Below are positions 1-9,348 of a stretch of 64,000 nt of DNA, in pieces. Made by a program: the position numbers and the translations under genes. How positions within the stretch are numbered: position 1 is the first letter of the stretch; each line of letters opens with the position of its first letter. Origin of the DNA: CAKKQX01 sp963734595 (GTDB lineage Bacteria; Pseudomonadota; Gammaproteobacteria; Burkholderiales; SG8-41); NCBI GenBank assembly GCA_963734595.1, contig CAVTHV010000037.1, forward strand, positions 1 through 64,000, in the 5' to 3' direction. Under the pieces are notes generated by a model, which saw only the letters and a list, made by a program, of their open reading frames with translations, was not told the origin of the DNA and made no database searches.

Positions 1-1
1 C

Positions 2-829
2 CCCCATTTCTACAGCGATTACGGCATGGCGCTGCAGAAGCGCTTCTTCGGCCATTTCCTCAAGGGCGAGAACACCGGCTGGGACAAGCAGCCGAAAGTG
101 CAGTTGCAGGTGCGCCACCCGCGCGAGACGTTCGTCGAGCGCGCCGAGAACGAATGGCCGCTCGCCCGCACGCAATGGACCAAAACCTATCTCGACCCGG
201 CGGGTCTCGCACTGACGGCGAAGGTGCCGGGCGCGGCGAAGGCGCTCACCTATGACGCGCTCGGCGACGGGCTGACTTTCCTGTCGGAACCGGTGAAGGA
301 GCAGACCGAGATCACCGGGCCGGTCGCGGCCAAGCTGTTCATCTCCTCCGAGACCGCGGACGCGGACCTGTTCCTCGTGCTGCGCGCCTTCACGCCGGAC
401 ATGCGCGAGATCGTGTACCAGGGCTCGAACGATCCGCACACGCCGGTCGGCATCGGCTGGCTGCGCGCCTCGCACCGCAAGCTCGACGCGAAGCAGACGC
501 TGCCCTACCGGCCCTATCACACCCATGACGAGGTGCAGCCGCTGACGCCGGGCAAGATCTACGAGCTCGACATCGAAATCTGGCCGACCTCGATCGTGCT
601 GCCCGCGGGCTATCGCCTCGGCTTGAGCGTGCGCGGGCGCGATTACATCTATCCCGGTTACGAGGCGGGACAGGCCAACGTCGCGGGGCGCGTCTATTAC
701 GGCGTCGGGCCGTTCAAGCACGACCTGCGCGGCAACCGCCCGGTCGAGGTCTACGGCGGCAAAGTCACCGTGCATACCGGACCCGAGCATCCGTCGCATG
801 TGCTGCTGCCGGTGATCCCGAAGGGATGA
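2..829 (+). CDS. CocE/NonD-family hydrolase, C-terminal part (5' truncated by window)
   Basis: Only the 3' part is present; the frame is open from base 2 and the start lies outside the window. The visible 275 residues match the C-terminal jelly-roll domain of CocE/NonD (S15, X-Pro dipeptidyl-peptidase-like) alpha/beta hydrolases. It opens with the linker HFYSDYGMALQKRFF that follows the catalytic domain, then continues into the beta-sandwich (ISSETADADLFLVLR, PVEVYGGKV). The catalytic triad is not in view, so ester versus amide substrate cannot be decided. No frameshift is seen in this part. Confidence 0.85.
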   Translation, partial: PHFYSDYGMALQKRFFGHFLKGENTGWDKQPKVQLQVRHPRETFVERAENEWPLARTQWTKTYLDPAGLALTAKVPGAAKALTYDALGDGLTFLSEPVKEQTEITGPVAAKLFISSETADADLFLVLRAFTPDMREIVYQGSNDPHTPVGIGWLRASHRKLDAKQTLPYRPYHTHDEVQPLTPGKIYELDIEIWPTSIVLPAGYRLGLSVRGRDYIYPGYEAGQANVAGRVYYGVGPFKHDLRGNRPVEVYGGKVTVHTGPEHPSHVLLPVIPKG

Positions 830-900
830 GGGATGAGGGACCAGCGGTGACCAGTGACCGGTATTGGAGTGACTCGTGAATCGGGAATCGGGAATCCGGC
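823..900 (+). repeat. Heptamer-type low-complexity tract downstream of the CocE-like gene
   Basis: Begins at the CocE-like stop codon. It carries degenerate seven-base units of the TGAGGGA and TGACCAG types, then GAATCGG units. The same unit types recur at about 2.4, 5.4, 12.0, 15.4 and 47.5 kb, always between genes. It is not a CRISPR: the units are too short and have no spacers. Confidence 0.6.
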
Positions 901-947
901 CTCGGAAATGGGTGAGGCCTCATCGCTTAATGAGTGAGCAATGCATT

Positions 948-2276
948 TCACGGGTTCATTCGAGGCAATCGACCGCGCTCCCGTGAGCCCCATCGAGCGA
1001 GCGCACGACCATCTTGGCCGCCGCCCAGAAGGTCCGTGCCCGTCGGTGCAGTCGCCCCCAGATAATACGTGCCGTTGCGCGGAAGACCGGTATCGATAAG
1101 CTTCCAGGTTTCGCCACGATCCGCGGATCGCAGTACCTGACCGTCACTGACATAGGCGAGCACCACTCCGTCGGGGAGCGCCACGATGGCCTGCTGCATC
1201 AAATAAGGATTACCCGAAAGAATTGCAAATCCGGTTTTCTGGCCGCGCCAGTCGACGCCTCCGTTATCCGAGATCCAGGCGAAGAGCGACCGACGATCCT
1301 GACCTTCTCTGGATAGGGCAACCCAGCGTTTGCTGTCGAGGGCGGCGACCAGTTCCAGGGCGCCAAACGCGTATTTAAAAAAGATCCGGGCCTGCCACGT
1401 CCGCCCGCCGTCCGCTGATAAATAGTAACGCTTCCCGTAATCAGGGCATGGGTTGTAGATCAGCATCGCCCCATCGGCATTGCTGATCATGCGGGGGCCG
1501 CAGCTGAGGTGATCCGCCGCCTCGTTCATTGCAATAGACCAGGTCTTGCCGCTATCGTCGGACTGGACAACCACCAATCCGCCCGCCCCAAATATTTTCG
1601 GACTGGCGCGGCCCACGACGACCAGGCGACCGCGGCCGTTGCCATGCAGGTGGTAAACGTGGAAGTCGATCTGGGGCAGGCGCATCTCGCTCCAGGTTGC
1701 GCCTTGGTCGTCGGAAATCAGCAGGGCTGGAGACGGAGCCCTGCGTAATGTTGCCAGGCGCCCGGTCGCATCCACAACGACGAGGGGTGGCGGCCGGCCT
1801 ATCGGGTCTCGCGAACCTACGGCGGGCAGGCGCGGGGCGATCGCCGCCCACGTGCGTCCGGCATCCGTGGATTCCATCCAGCCGGCAAGGTCGTGAGTCC
1901 ACTCGAGCAGCCCGCTGCTCTTATAGCCGGTGACGATCAATGGCCTGGTCGCGGCGGTGCCGTCGCGGGGATCGGTGAAGAACCACGGAGTCACATCCCC
2001 GAGTCTCTCGCCGCTTGCAGCGATCGACCAAGTCAGGCCGCCATCGGGTGAATGCAGGATAGCGCCCCCTGTCTGCAGCACCGTACCCGGGGTTCTCAGC
2101 GTTGCGGTCGCCGCGACCGACTTGTCGGCATTGCAGCGCAATTCGTTGATTGCGACTGTCTCACCGGACATGGGCAGCTGCGGGGTGACGCAAGCCGCCA
2201 GCAAGACTGCACACGAAGCCAGCATGCTGGCACGGCGTGCGAAATCAAGAAACCGGAGCTTGTATTGCGCAATCAT
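948..2276 (-). CDS. BNR/Asp-box repeat lipoprotein (sialidase-like beta-propeller)
   Basis: A 442-residue protein with an N-terminal lipoprotein signal (lipobox LAAC, Cys29), so probably membrane-anchored and facing the periplasm or outside. Seven Asp-box motifs (SPDGGLTW, STDAGRTW, SDDQGATW, SDDSGKTW, SADGGRTW, SDNGGVDW, SADRGETW) spaced along the chain indicate a beta-propeller of the sialidase/VPS10/YCF48 type. Sialidase catalytic residues are not obvious, so enzymatic activity is not claimed. The ATG at 2276 is chosen because a GGGGGA ribosome site lies just upstream and it places the signal peptide at the N terminus; an in-frame ATG at 2324 is less likely. It stands alone between two repeat-rich spacers. 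Confidence 0.8.
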   Translation of the reverse strand: MIAQYKLRFLDFARRASMLASCAVLLAACVTPQLPMSGETVAINELRCNADKSVAATATLRTPGTVLQTGGAILHSPDGGLTWSIAASGERLGDVTPWFFTDPRDGTAATRPLIVTGYKSSGLLEWTHDLAGWMESTDAGRTWAAIAPRLPAVGSRDPIGRPPPLVVVDATGRLATLRRAPSPALLISDDQGATWSEMRLPQIDFHVYHLHGNGRGRLVVVGRASPKIFGAGGLVVVQSDDSGKTWSIAMNEAADHLSCGPRMISNADGAMLIYNPCPDYGKRYYLSADGGRTWQARIFFKYAFGALELVAALDSKRWVALSREGQDRRSLFAWISDNGGVDWRGQKTGFAILSGNPYLMQQAIVALPDGVVLAYVSDGQVLRSADRGETWKLIDTGLPRNGTYYLGATAPTGTDLLGGGQDGRALARWGSRERGRLPRMNP

Positions 2277-2420
2277 CCCTGAATCCCCCGGCTTGCGGCA
2301 ATCAGCCTGGAAATCGACCAACAACGACGCTAACGGCTAAAAAACATTCTGCGCGTCTCGGCCTGAAGATCGGTTGACCTATGTCAACTCACCGATGCCT
2401 ATGGCGGTAAAACAGGCTCG

Positions 2421-2519
2421 GCCAGTGACCGGTGGCCAGTGATTGGACTGGTGATTCGTGGTGTCGGTGGCTCGTGATTGGTGATTGGTGATTGGTGAAT
2501 GGTGATTGGTGATTGGTAT
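2421..2519 (+). repeat. Tandem heptamer tract (GTGATTG units)
   Basis: The spacer from 2277 to 2672 holds no gene. This part contains CCAGTGACC-type units followed by at least six near-perfect copies of a seven-base unit (TGATTGG, once TGAATGG) between about 2476 and 2516. It is the most regular of the heptamer tracts in the window. Confidence 0.75.
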
Positions 2520-2548
2520 TCGACCGTCGAGCGGTTATTCCATTACTT

Positions 2549-2600
2549 TGTTTTCCTTCGTGTCCTCTGTGTCTCCGCTTTTGTATTTTCTCCGTGAACC
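2549..2600 (-). repeat. Nine-base-period intergenic repeat (GGACACAGA type)
   Basis: Reads TTCGTGTCCTCTGTGTCTCC on the plus strand, giving units of about nine bases. Closely similar text occurs at 12144-12250 and, in the opposite orientation, at 26310-26372. It is non-coding on both strands. Confidence 0.6.
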
Positions 2601-2617
2601 AAACGAGAAGCGCCCCG

Positions 2618-2659
2618 AAAAAACAAAAGCGTCCTCCACGCATATCGCGCGGAGGACGC
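2618..2659 (-). terminator. Intrinsic terminator of the 2673-4016 hydrolase gene
   Basis: Read on the minus strand, a nine-base-pair stem (GCGTCCTCC with GGAGGACGC, thirteen-base loop) lies 14 bases past the stop codon and is followed by TTTTGTTTTTT. This is the standard form of a Rho-independent terminator. Confidence 0.85.
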
Positions 2660-2672
2660 CCGAGAGGCTGCG

Positions 2673-4016
2673 TTACTTCTTCTTCGCCGCTTTCTTGACG
2701 GTTTTCTTCTTCGCTCCCTTTTTCTTGACGGGCGCTTTCTTTTTCACCACAGCCTTCTTCTTCGGTTTTGCTTTCGCCGCCGCCGGCTTCGCGGCCGCTT
2801 TCGGTTTCATGCCCTGCGTCAGCACGCCGCGCAGCCAGCGCCACGCCGCCGGGCCCCACTCGCGCTCGTTCTTCGCCGCGATGTGGCCGTCGTCCGCGTA
2901 GACGCGCGCGACGCGCCCGTCGGCCGGGCCGGACTCGAGCAGCAGGTAGAGATTGCCGATCGGCGTCAGGTGGTCGATCTTGCCGTTGACCAGGAACATC
3001 GGCATCGTCAGGTTCTTCAGAGGTCGTTGTCTTTCAGCGACCAGCGCAGGAATTCCTTGCGCTGCTCTTCCTCGGTCATTTCCTTCAGCGGCGGGCGGGT
3101 GCCGCGCGGGCCGAACCAGTTGGTGCGCGCGCGCTCGAGCGCAACCTTGCGCCACTCGGCGCGCTCCTCCGGCGTGCCCCAGTAGCCGACGCCGCCGGGC
3201 GCGCAGGAAATCAGGCCCTTGATCCGCTTGTCGTGCGCGGCGAGGCGCATCACCCACAGGCCGCCGCGGCTGACGCCGAATGCGCCGATGCGGTTGCCGT
3301 CGATTTCGGGGCGCGCGGCGAGCACGTCGAGCGCCGCCTGCCACGCGACGACCGATTCCGGCGCGTGCGGGAACGTGGTCTGCCCGGTGCCGGGCGCATC
3401 GACCACCAGCGCGGCCATGCCCTCGTTCATCGCGCCGTCGGCGTATTTCTCGCGGTCTTCCTTGTACATGTCCGCGCCGCACATCACCAGCACCGCGGGA
3501 ACGGGATTGGCTTTCGACGCGCCCTTGGGCAGCCGCAGGAAGCCGGTCGCCTCCATGCCGTCGCGCCGCACCTTGATGACTTCCGTCTTGATCGGATAGA
3601 GCGCGGTCGCCTTCTGGAAGCAGCGCAGGTAATCCGCGTACGACTGCGCCTTGATCGGGCTCATCGTCGGCGGGCAGATCGTCGAGCCCGACCAGTACGG
3701 CGACGGGAAAGCGCGCGAGGCTGTAGTAGGTCTTCGCCTGGATGTAGGCCTTGCGCGCGCCTTCGCGGTCGCGCTTCGCGAGCAGCGCATCGCCCTCCTT
3801 CTCGTAGCGCGCGGCGACTTCGCTCCACACCGGGACCCAGTCCTCGTCTTCGGTGCTCTTGATTTTGGCGACCGTGTCGATCAAGAGCTGCAGATCGTCG
3901 ATCAGATTGAACCAGCGGCGGTAGAAACCGCCGATGCCGACGACGAAGGGATCTTCGTCCGCGCGCACCGGCAGCCGGGCGAGAATCGCGGCCCGGTCGG
4001 AACCTGCTTCTGCCAT
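2673..4016 (-). pseudogene. Alpha/beta hydrolase (FrsA/DUF1100-like) with Lys-rich histone-H1-like tail; two frameshifts
   Basis: The start at 4016 begins MAEAGSDRAAIL. The N-terminal cap region (to about 3660), the core (about 3660-3025, with nucleophile elbow GVSRGG) and the C-terminal part (from about 3025, with VNGKIDHLTP and the catalytic-His region DDGHIA) lie in different frames. Two compensating indels, near 3660 and 3025, join them. The repaired product resembles the FrsA-like / 2,6-dihydroxypseudooxynicotine hydrolase group of alpha/beta hydrolases acting on ester or C-C bonds. Its last 45 or so residues are almost only Lys, Ala, Pro and Val, like bacterial histone-H1-like proteins. 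That tail is in the same frame as the catalytic His region, so it belongs to the gene. A good terminator follows. Confidence 0.8.
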
Positions 4017-4138
4017 TGCAATCTCCCAGTTGGCTAGTTGATTGCGGTCTGCGCTGCCGCACTATGGACGGCGGCGATGCGCAAACAGGGGTGAACCAGC
4101 GCAAGAACATACGGCGGCGGCGGGGGAAAGTAAAGAGA

Positions 4139-4261
4139 GGACTAAAGCGGTAAATGGTGAATGGTAAACGGTGAATGGTCGACAGCGCTGAAAACACGGG
4201 CCGGAAGGATGCGTGTCATTTAAGAGGAGAAAGATAAGAAATAAAATAAAACAACGGATTA
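4139..4261 (+). repeat. Composite intergenic repeat: heptamers, AAGGATGCG block, AAAACAACGGATTA motif
   Basis: Part of the 414-base divergent spacer 4017-4430, which has no gene. From 4145 to 4185 GGTGAATGG-type heptamers occur. At 4199-4239 a block reading GGCCGGAAGGATGCGTGTCA matches 12038-12077. After an A/T-rich run, AAAACAACGGATTA stands at 4248-4261. A further 18 bases at 4331-4348 are identical to 12253-12270. Confidence 0.65.
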
Positions 4262-4430
4262 CTGCGGAAATTGGGTGATTGGAGACCAGCGAAGGTGACT
4301 CGTACCCGTCAAACCGGTATTGAAATACTTGCTCCGTGCGAAACGATTCTTTGACAAGCGAAGAAATGACCTCGGAATTTCAGTTCGGCGGGTTCTGGTA
4401 AAGTAAGCCGAGAATAAAAGGAGGAACCAG

Positions 4431-5434
4431 ATGAAATATCTGCACTCGGCCCGGAAAGCCGCCTTCATCGTCGCGACGCTGTCTGCGGCATTGTTCTGCC
4501 TGCCCTCGGCGGCGCAACGCGAAAAACGCTTATCCCGGACAAGCCCGTGCGCATCATCATCTGCACGTCCGCCAGCGGCGGCACCGACTTCGCGGCGCGC
4601 ATGTTCGGGCAGAAGCTCTCCGAACTGTGGGGGCAGAGCGTCGTGATGGACAACCGGCCGGGCGCCACCGGGATGATCGGGATGGAGGCCGCGGCGCATG
4701 CCACGTCCGACGGCTACACGCTGCTCGTCATGAATGTCGGCCATCTGATCACCGCGGCGCTTTCCGAAAAGCTGAGCTTCGATGTGGGCAGGGATCTGCT
4801 GCCGTTATCCGAAATCGCAAGAACGCCGATCCTGCTGGTGGTCAATCCTTCCGTCAAAGCGCACACCATCCAGGAATTCATCGCGCTGGCCAAGGCGCAG
4901 CCGGGCAAGCTCGCTTACGCGTCGGGCGGCACCGGCGGCATCCAGCACCTGACCACCGAGCTGTTCAAGCACGAAGCGGGAATCGATCTGCTGCACGTGC
5001 CGTACAAGGGCTCGGGGCCCGGCATCATCGACCTGATCGGCGGCCAGGTCCAGCTCACGATGACCAGCGTGCCCGCGCTGCTGCCTCACGTGAAAAGCGG
5101 GAAACTGCGCGCACTGGCAGTGACCGGCGCCGCCCGCTTGTCCGCGGTGCCCGGCGTGCCGACGTTCACCGAGGCCGGGCTCCCCGGCGTTTCCGCGGAA
5201 ATCTGGTACGGACTCCTCGCCCCGGCGAAAATCCCGCGCGCCGTCGTCGACCGGATCGCCAAATCGGTGGCCGAAGTGGCGAACATGCGCGAGGTCAAAG
5301 ACAGGATGGTGCGCAGCGGCGCCGAGACCGTCGGCAGCCCGCCGGCCGAGTTCGGCGCTTTCTTCAGGAGCGAGCGCGACAAATGGGTGAAGGTCGCGCG
5401 GCAGGCGAATATCAGACTGGAATCGGCGCGCTGA
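4431..5434 (+). pseudogene. Bug/TctC-type tripartite tricarboxylate receptor (frameshift after signal peptide)
   Basis: Periplasmic solute-binding protein of the Bug family, which binds carboxylated compounds for TctAB-type transporters or works as an orphan receptor. The start has a strong AAAGGAGG site and gives a signal peptide ending near LPSAAQ. The mature part (KPVRIIICTSASGGTDFAAR, DNRPGATGMIGM, HVPYKGSGPG, ADVPTF-like loop) continues in another frame. Inserting one A in the five-A run near 4520 joins signal and mature parts exactly. No tctA or tctB is nearby. It faces the hydrolase at 4016 divergently and converges on a second Bug gene. Confidence 0.85.
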
Positions 5435-5436
5435 CT

Positions 5437-5475
5437 GCGGTGACCAGTGACCAGTGATCAGTGGCCGCTGAGCGG
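5437..5475 (+). repeat. Short TGACCAG heptamer tract
   Basis: Directly after the Bug stop codon: degenerate GTGACCAGTGACCAGTGATC units, the same type as at 840 and 12080. The rest of the convergent spacer to 5632 shows nothing further that I can name. Confidence 0.6.
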
Positions 5476-5632
5476 TCAGGGGCTGCGTAGCTAACGCCGG
5501 CCTTGAGGATAATTTACTGCGTCCGTATTTTTCCTGACCGCACGGCGTATTCCCTGGTCCCATTACAGCCGCCAGACAGAAGTAAGCAATAGGGCGAAGG
5601 GTTGATCGCATCGCCCATGCCCGGATCGCTGA

Positions 5633-6620
5633 TTATCTCGGCACGATGCCGGCCTCGGCCATGATCTTGCGATAGCGCGGGATATCGCGCTTCAGGATCG
5701 CGGCGAATTCCTGCGGCGTGTTGGCGATGACCTCGTTGCCGCGCGCCAGCGCGAGGTCTTTGACTTCCTTGCGGCTGAGGATTTTCACGACTTCCTCGTG
5801 CAATCTGCGCACGATCGCCGGAGATGTGCCCGCCGGCGCCAGCAGACCGTGCCAGTTGCCGAATTCATAGCCGGCTATGCCCTGCTCCTCGATCGTCGGC
5901 ACGTCGGGCAGCAGGTACGAGCGTTTGGCGGTGGTCACGCCGTAGATTTTCATCCGGCCGGCCTTGACGTGCTGCGTCACCGCGGGAATCGACAGCAGCG
6001 CCACCTCCACTTCTCCCGACAGCAACGCAATCTCCGAGGGTGCGCTGCCTTTGTACGGAATGTTGTTGAGGTTGATGCCGGCGGCAAACTTCAGGACTTC
6101 GGTCGCGACTGCGCCGTTGGCGCCGGCAACCGCGATATTGATCCGCCCCGGCGCTTTCTTTGCGGCGGCGACAAACTCGGCAAATTTATTCGGCGCGAAC
6201 TTGTCATTGGCGACCAGCGCGGTACCGGCCGATACCAGCTGGGTAATGGGCACGAAATCCTTCAGCGGATCGTAAGGCAGTTTTTTATAAAGCCCGACGT
6301 TCATGACCATCGTGCCGATGTTGCCGATCAGGACCGTATTGCCGTCAGGCTGGGATTCGGCGGCAATTTCGGTGGCGACGATGCCGTTCACGCTCTGGCG
6401 GTTGTCGACGATCACGGTCCGCCCCAGCGCCTCGCTCAGCCTGGTGGCGATCAGACGGGCCGCGAAATCCGAGGGGCCGCTGGGCGCGGAAGGCACCAGC
6501 AGCCGCATCGGCCGTTTGGCATCGACTCTGCGCCGAGACTTGACCCGCGCACGCGAAAGCAATCACGCTGCACAGAACGGCAATGACCGGAATGGTTTTG
6601 GTGGATTTGATACCCGGCAT
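5633..6620 (-). pseudogene. Bug/TctC-type receptor (frameshift at signal peptide junction)
   Basis: Second Bug-family periplasmic binding protein. The ATG at 6620 follows GGGAGGAATC and gives a signal peptide (IPVIAVLCSVIAFACAGQVSA). The mature domain (RPMRLLVPSAPSGPSDFAAR, DNRQSVNGIV, NIPYKGSAPSEIALLSGEV, LPDVPTIEEQGIAGYEFGNW) follows in another frame, with the shift near 6530. One base restores the full 325-residue protein. Substrate unknown. It is odd that two neighbouring Bug genes both break at the signal/mature junction. Confidence 0.85.
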
Positions 6621-6834
6621 GATTCCTCCCTGTTTGGTCGATCAAGGTGAAGGACAGCATTTTTTTTCAGAGTAGCATGTTTTTTATCTGCCGACCCGGC
6701 ACGAGGCAATTCGGCGAACCGGGCGCGCGGTGGAATCGATGATCATTCCAGAATATGGTCTTAACATTGCGTAATAAGATCGTGATTTCAGAAACTTGGC
6801 CGGAACAGAGGTTCTTTTACCGAGGGAGCAAACG

Positions 6835-7464
6835 ATGACATTCAGTGCTTCGACATCCGCCAGAGAAATCCGCTATGCGGTCGCGCCCGAACGCATGCCC
6901 GCGATTCCGGAGGAAAAAATGTCCGCGGCGCAAAAACGCGCGGTGGCCGAAATCTGCGCCGGTCCGCGCGGCAGCTTGCGCGGCCCGTACGTGGCGATCC
7001 TGCGCAGTCCCGGTCTGATGGGCCCCACCCAGAAGCTGGGCGAATACATCCGCTTTCACTGCGTGCTCGACATGCGCATCAACGAGATGGCGGCGCTGAT
7101 CGGCGCGCGGCACTGGACGCAACAGTTCGAATGGTTTGCCCATGTTCCGCATGCCCTCAAAGCGGGCCTGAGCTCTGCCGTCATCGACGCCATCGCCGAA
7201 GGGCGGCGCCCGGGCGATATGGCGGAAGACGAGGCGATCGCTTACGACTTTCTGACGGAGCTGCTGACCAACAAGGGCGTGTGCGATGCGACTTACAACC
7301 GCACCCGCAACGAGTTCGGCGAAGAGGGCCTGATGGATCTGCTGGGCGTGGTCGGGTATTACTCGATGCTGGCGATGATCATGAACGTCGCGCGAACCGC
7401 GATTCCGGACGGCGGGCCGCTGCCGCTCGCGCCGTTTCCCGCGCAGTTGCAGTCGCGCGATTGA
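6835..7464 (+). CDS. Carboxymuconolactone decarboxylase (CMD/AhpD-fold) family protein without CxxC
   Basis: A 209-residue all-helical CMD-family protein; the conserved region LGEYIRFHCVLDMRINEMAALIGARHW is interrupted here only by line and is best seen around residues 65-100, and VVGYYSMLAMIMNVARTA lies near the C terminus. The redox CxxC of AhpD proteins is absent, so it is closer to the decarboxylase/lactonase-like or unknown branch. The ATG at 6835 follows GAGGGAGCAAACG. It is monocistronic and divergent from the Bug gene at 6620; a catabolic role is suggested only by context. Confidence 0.8.
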   Translation: MTFSASTSAREIRYAVAPERMPAIPEEKMSAAQKRAVAEICAGPRGSLRGPYVAILRSPGLMGPTQKLGEYIRFHCVLDMRINEMAALIGARHWTQQFEWFAHVPHALKAGLSSAVIDAIAEGRRPGDMAEDEAIAYDFLTELLTNKGVCDATYNRTRNEFGEEGLMDLLGVVGYYSMLAMIMNVARTAIPDGGPLPLAPFPAQLQSRD

Positions 7465-7491
7465 CCGCGGTGGCGGAAGTTATCTCGAAAA

Positions 7492-7650
7492 TACATGGAA
7501 CCGCCGATAACGCGGATGAACGCCTACAACCCGCTTATTACCCAACCCAGATAATCAATATGGTAATAAATACAAGTCAGTGCGCAAAACGGTCGTGTTG
7601 GTTTGATGGCGCGTATCGGCGTTCATCGCGGTTAATGATTCGGTTTTTGA
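7492..7650 (+). repeat. Inverted intergenic repeat (GCGGATGAACGC type)
   Basis: In the 194-base convergent spacer, CCGATAACGCGGATGAACGC near 7505 is mirrored by GGCGTTCATCGCGGTTAATG near 7618. The two arms could fold into a long imperfect hairpin around an A/T-rich centre. It resembles the nine-base-period elements at 10.3 and 59.8 kb. Confidence 0.55.
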
Positions 7651-7658
7651 GATAGGTT

Positions 7659-8141
7659 CTAGGCAGATTCGGTTTTCCGCAACAGGGTGATCTGCGTCTG
7701 CGTGACGATGGCGACCGTCCGCCCGTCCGGATTCTTGATCGTGGTCTGCCAGACGGTGGTCGTGCGCCCCCTGTGCAGCGGCACGCATACGGCGGTGAGC
7801 ACCGGCCCCAGCGCCGCGCCGAAAAAATTCGTCTTGGATTCGATCGTGCCGCCGGTGTAATTCAGCGGCCGGTTCGCCACCCCGCCGGCCGCCCCCATCA
7901 CATCTGCCATCGTCATCAATACGCCGCCACCCACGTGCCTGTTGCGATTGAGGTGCATGGGTTTCACGCGCAAGGTCGCAGTGATTTTTTTCTGCGTGAC
8001 AGTGACGGGGCGCACGCCGATGGCGTGAGGCAGGCCGACGCGGAACAGGTCGCGCGCGCTTTTCAACTGGAGCGCGGCGGTATCTTTGGGTGCTTTCTTT
8101 TTGCTTTCATCGGAAATTGAACGATACGAATTAAACGACAA
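7659..8141 (-). CDS. PaaI-family hotdog thioesterase
   Basis: Acyl-CoA thioesterase of the PaaI/HGG group: HVGGGVLMTMADVMGAAGG holds the active-site region, and YTGGTIESKTNFFGAA and RTTTVWQTTIKNPDGR follow as in the family. The start is uncertain. The only in-frame candidate near the domain is TTG at 8141, overlapping the end of the CoA-transferase gene by 11 bases. An ATG at about 8114 would fit if one base of the A-rich run there were missing. It probably forms an operon with the CaiB gene and would hydrolyse a CoA thioester made by it; substrate unknown. Confidence 0.8.
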   Translation of the reverse strand: MSFNSYRSISDESKKKAPKDTAALQLKSARDLFRVGLPHAIGVRPVTVTQKKITATLRVKPMHLNRNRHVGGGVLMTMADVMGAAGGVANRPLNYTGGTIESKTNFFGAALGPVLTAVCVPLHRGRTTTVWQTTIKNPDGRTVAIVTQTQITLLRKTESA

Positions 8142-9327
8142 ACCGCTTGCGCAGGTCGGCGATCTGCCCGTCCGCGTAACCCAGCTCATGCAGGATGTCG
8201 TCGGTGTGCTCGCCGCAGGCCGGCGTCGCCTCCCGGATGGCGTGCGGCGTGCGCGACAAGCGCACCGGCTGGTTGACGAGCTCGATGTCGCCGATTTCCG
8301 GGTGATGCACCGGCACCGCCATCCGGTTATGTTGCACTTGCGGGTCGGCAAACACCTGGTCCATCTTGTAGATGGGCCCGCCGGGGACGCCGCACTCTTC
8401 GAAACGCGCCATCCAGTGCGCGCTGTCGTGCCTGATCATCAGTTCCTGCAGCGCTTTGTTCAGGCCCGCGCGGTTTTTCGAGCGAATCTTGCGCTCCTTG
8501 TAATCCGGATGGTCCTTCAGCGCTTCGGCGTCGAGCGCCTTGCACAGCCGCGCGAACATGTCATCGCTGCCGGCGGCGATGTTCATGTAGCCATCCGCCG
8601 TCTGGAACACCCCCGTCGGGCTCACGGTCGGGTGGTCGTTGCCGGCCTGCCCGGGCACTTCACGCTCCACGGTCCAGCGCGCCGCCTGGAAATCGAGCAG
8701 CGCGATCATCGCGTTGAGCAACGATACTTCCACCCACTGCCCTTCGCCCGACTCCTCGCGTTCGAGCAACGCGGTCAGGATGCCCAGCGCGCAATACAGG
8801 CCGGAGGCCGTATCCGACACCGCGCAGCCGGCCCGCATCGGGCCGCGTCCCGGCTCGCCGGTGATCGCCATCAGCCCGCCCATGCCCTGCGTGACCTGGT
8901 CGTAGCCCGGGCGCTTCGCGTACGGTCCGGTCTGGCCGAATCCGGAAATGCTGGCGAGGATGATTTTCCTGTTCACCTTCTTCAGCGATTCATAATCGAT
9001 GCCGAGGCGGGTTTTGACGTCGGGCCGGTAGTTCTCGACCACCACGTCCGAGCGTTCGGCCAGTTGCTTGAAGATCTTGAGGCCGTCCGCATCCTTCAGG
9101 TTCAGCGTGAAGCCGCGCTTGTTGCGGTGCAGGTTCTGGAAATCCGCGCCGTTGCGCCGGTCGCCCCAGGGGTCGGGCAGGTTGAGTCCCGGCGGCGTCT
9201 CGATCTTGATCACGTCCGCGCCCCAGTCGGCGAGCTGGCGCACCGCCGTCGGGCCGGAACGCACGCGCGTCAGGTCGATGACACGAAAGCGGGCCAGGGG
9301 TCCGTGGCGTTGAGGAGTTGCATTCAT
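8131..9327 (-). CDS. CaiB/BaiF (class III) CoA transferase
   Basis: A 398-residue family III CoA transferase moving CoA between organic acids. N-terminal FRVIDLTRVRSGPTAVRQLA and WGADVIKIETPPG, the LNLKDADGLKIF region, the catalytic-Asp region (around YDQVTQGMGGLMAITGEPG) and the C-terminal DDILHELGY are all in place. The length is normal and the frame intact. It lies 21 bases after the Bug gene that starts at 10311 and overlaps the thioesterase, so the three probably form one transcript. Substrates cannot be deduced. Confidence 0.9.
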   Translation of the reverse strand: MNATPQRHGPLARFRVIDLTRVRSGPTAVRQLADWGADVIKIETPPGLNLPDPWGDRRNGADFQNLHRNKRGFTLNLKDADGLKIFKQLAERSDVVVENYRPDVKTRLGIDYESLKKVNRKIILASISGFGQTGPYAKRPGYDQVTQGMGGLMAITGEPGRGPMRAGCAVSDTASGLYCALGILTALLEREESGEGQWVEVSLLNAMIALLDFQAARWTVEREVPGQAGNDHPTVSPTGVFQTADGYMNIAAGSDDMFARLCKALDAEALKDHPDYKERKIRSKNRAGLNKALQELMIRHDSAHWMARFEECGVPGGPIYKMDQVFADPQVQHNRMAVPVHHPEIGDIELVNQPVRLSRTPHAIREATPACGEHTDDILHELGYADGQIADLRKRFVV

Positions 9328-9348
9328 GGTCTGAGCTTTCTGTAGTGT

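Noticed and set aside
2421..2519. Possible CRISPR array in the tandem repeats.
   Set aside because: Units are seven bases with no unique spacers, and no cas genes are near.
2673..2815. Separate histone-H1-like gene at the lysine-rich stretch.
   Set aside because: No start codon or ribosome site for an independent gene; the stretch is in frame with the hydrolase end.
4431..6620. Programmed frameshifting shared by the two Bug genes at the signal peptide.
   Set aside because: The sites differ in sequence, lack a slippery heptamer of the usual kind, and the other three Bug genes are continuous; indels are simpler.
8086..9345. Long open frame antisense to the CaiB gene (and similar ones at 10511-12022, 17178-18263, 28284-29831, 45567-47066 and 61511-63256).
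   Set aside because: Products are Arg/His/Asp-rich, lack domains and mirror real genes; they are the usual by-product of high GC at third codon positions.
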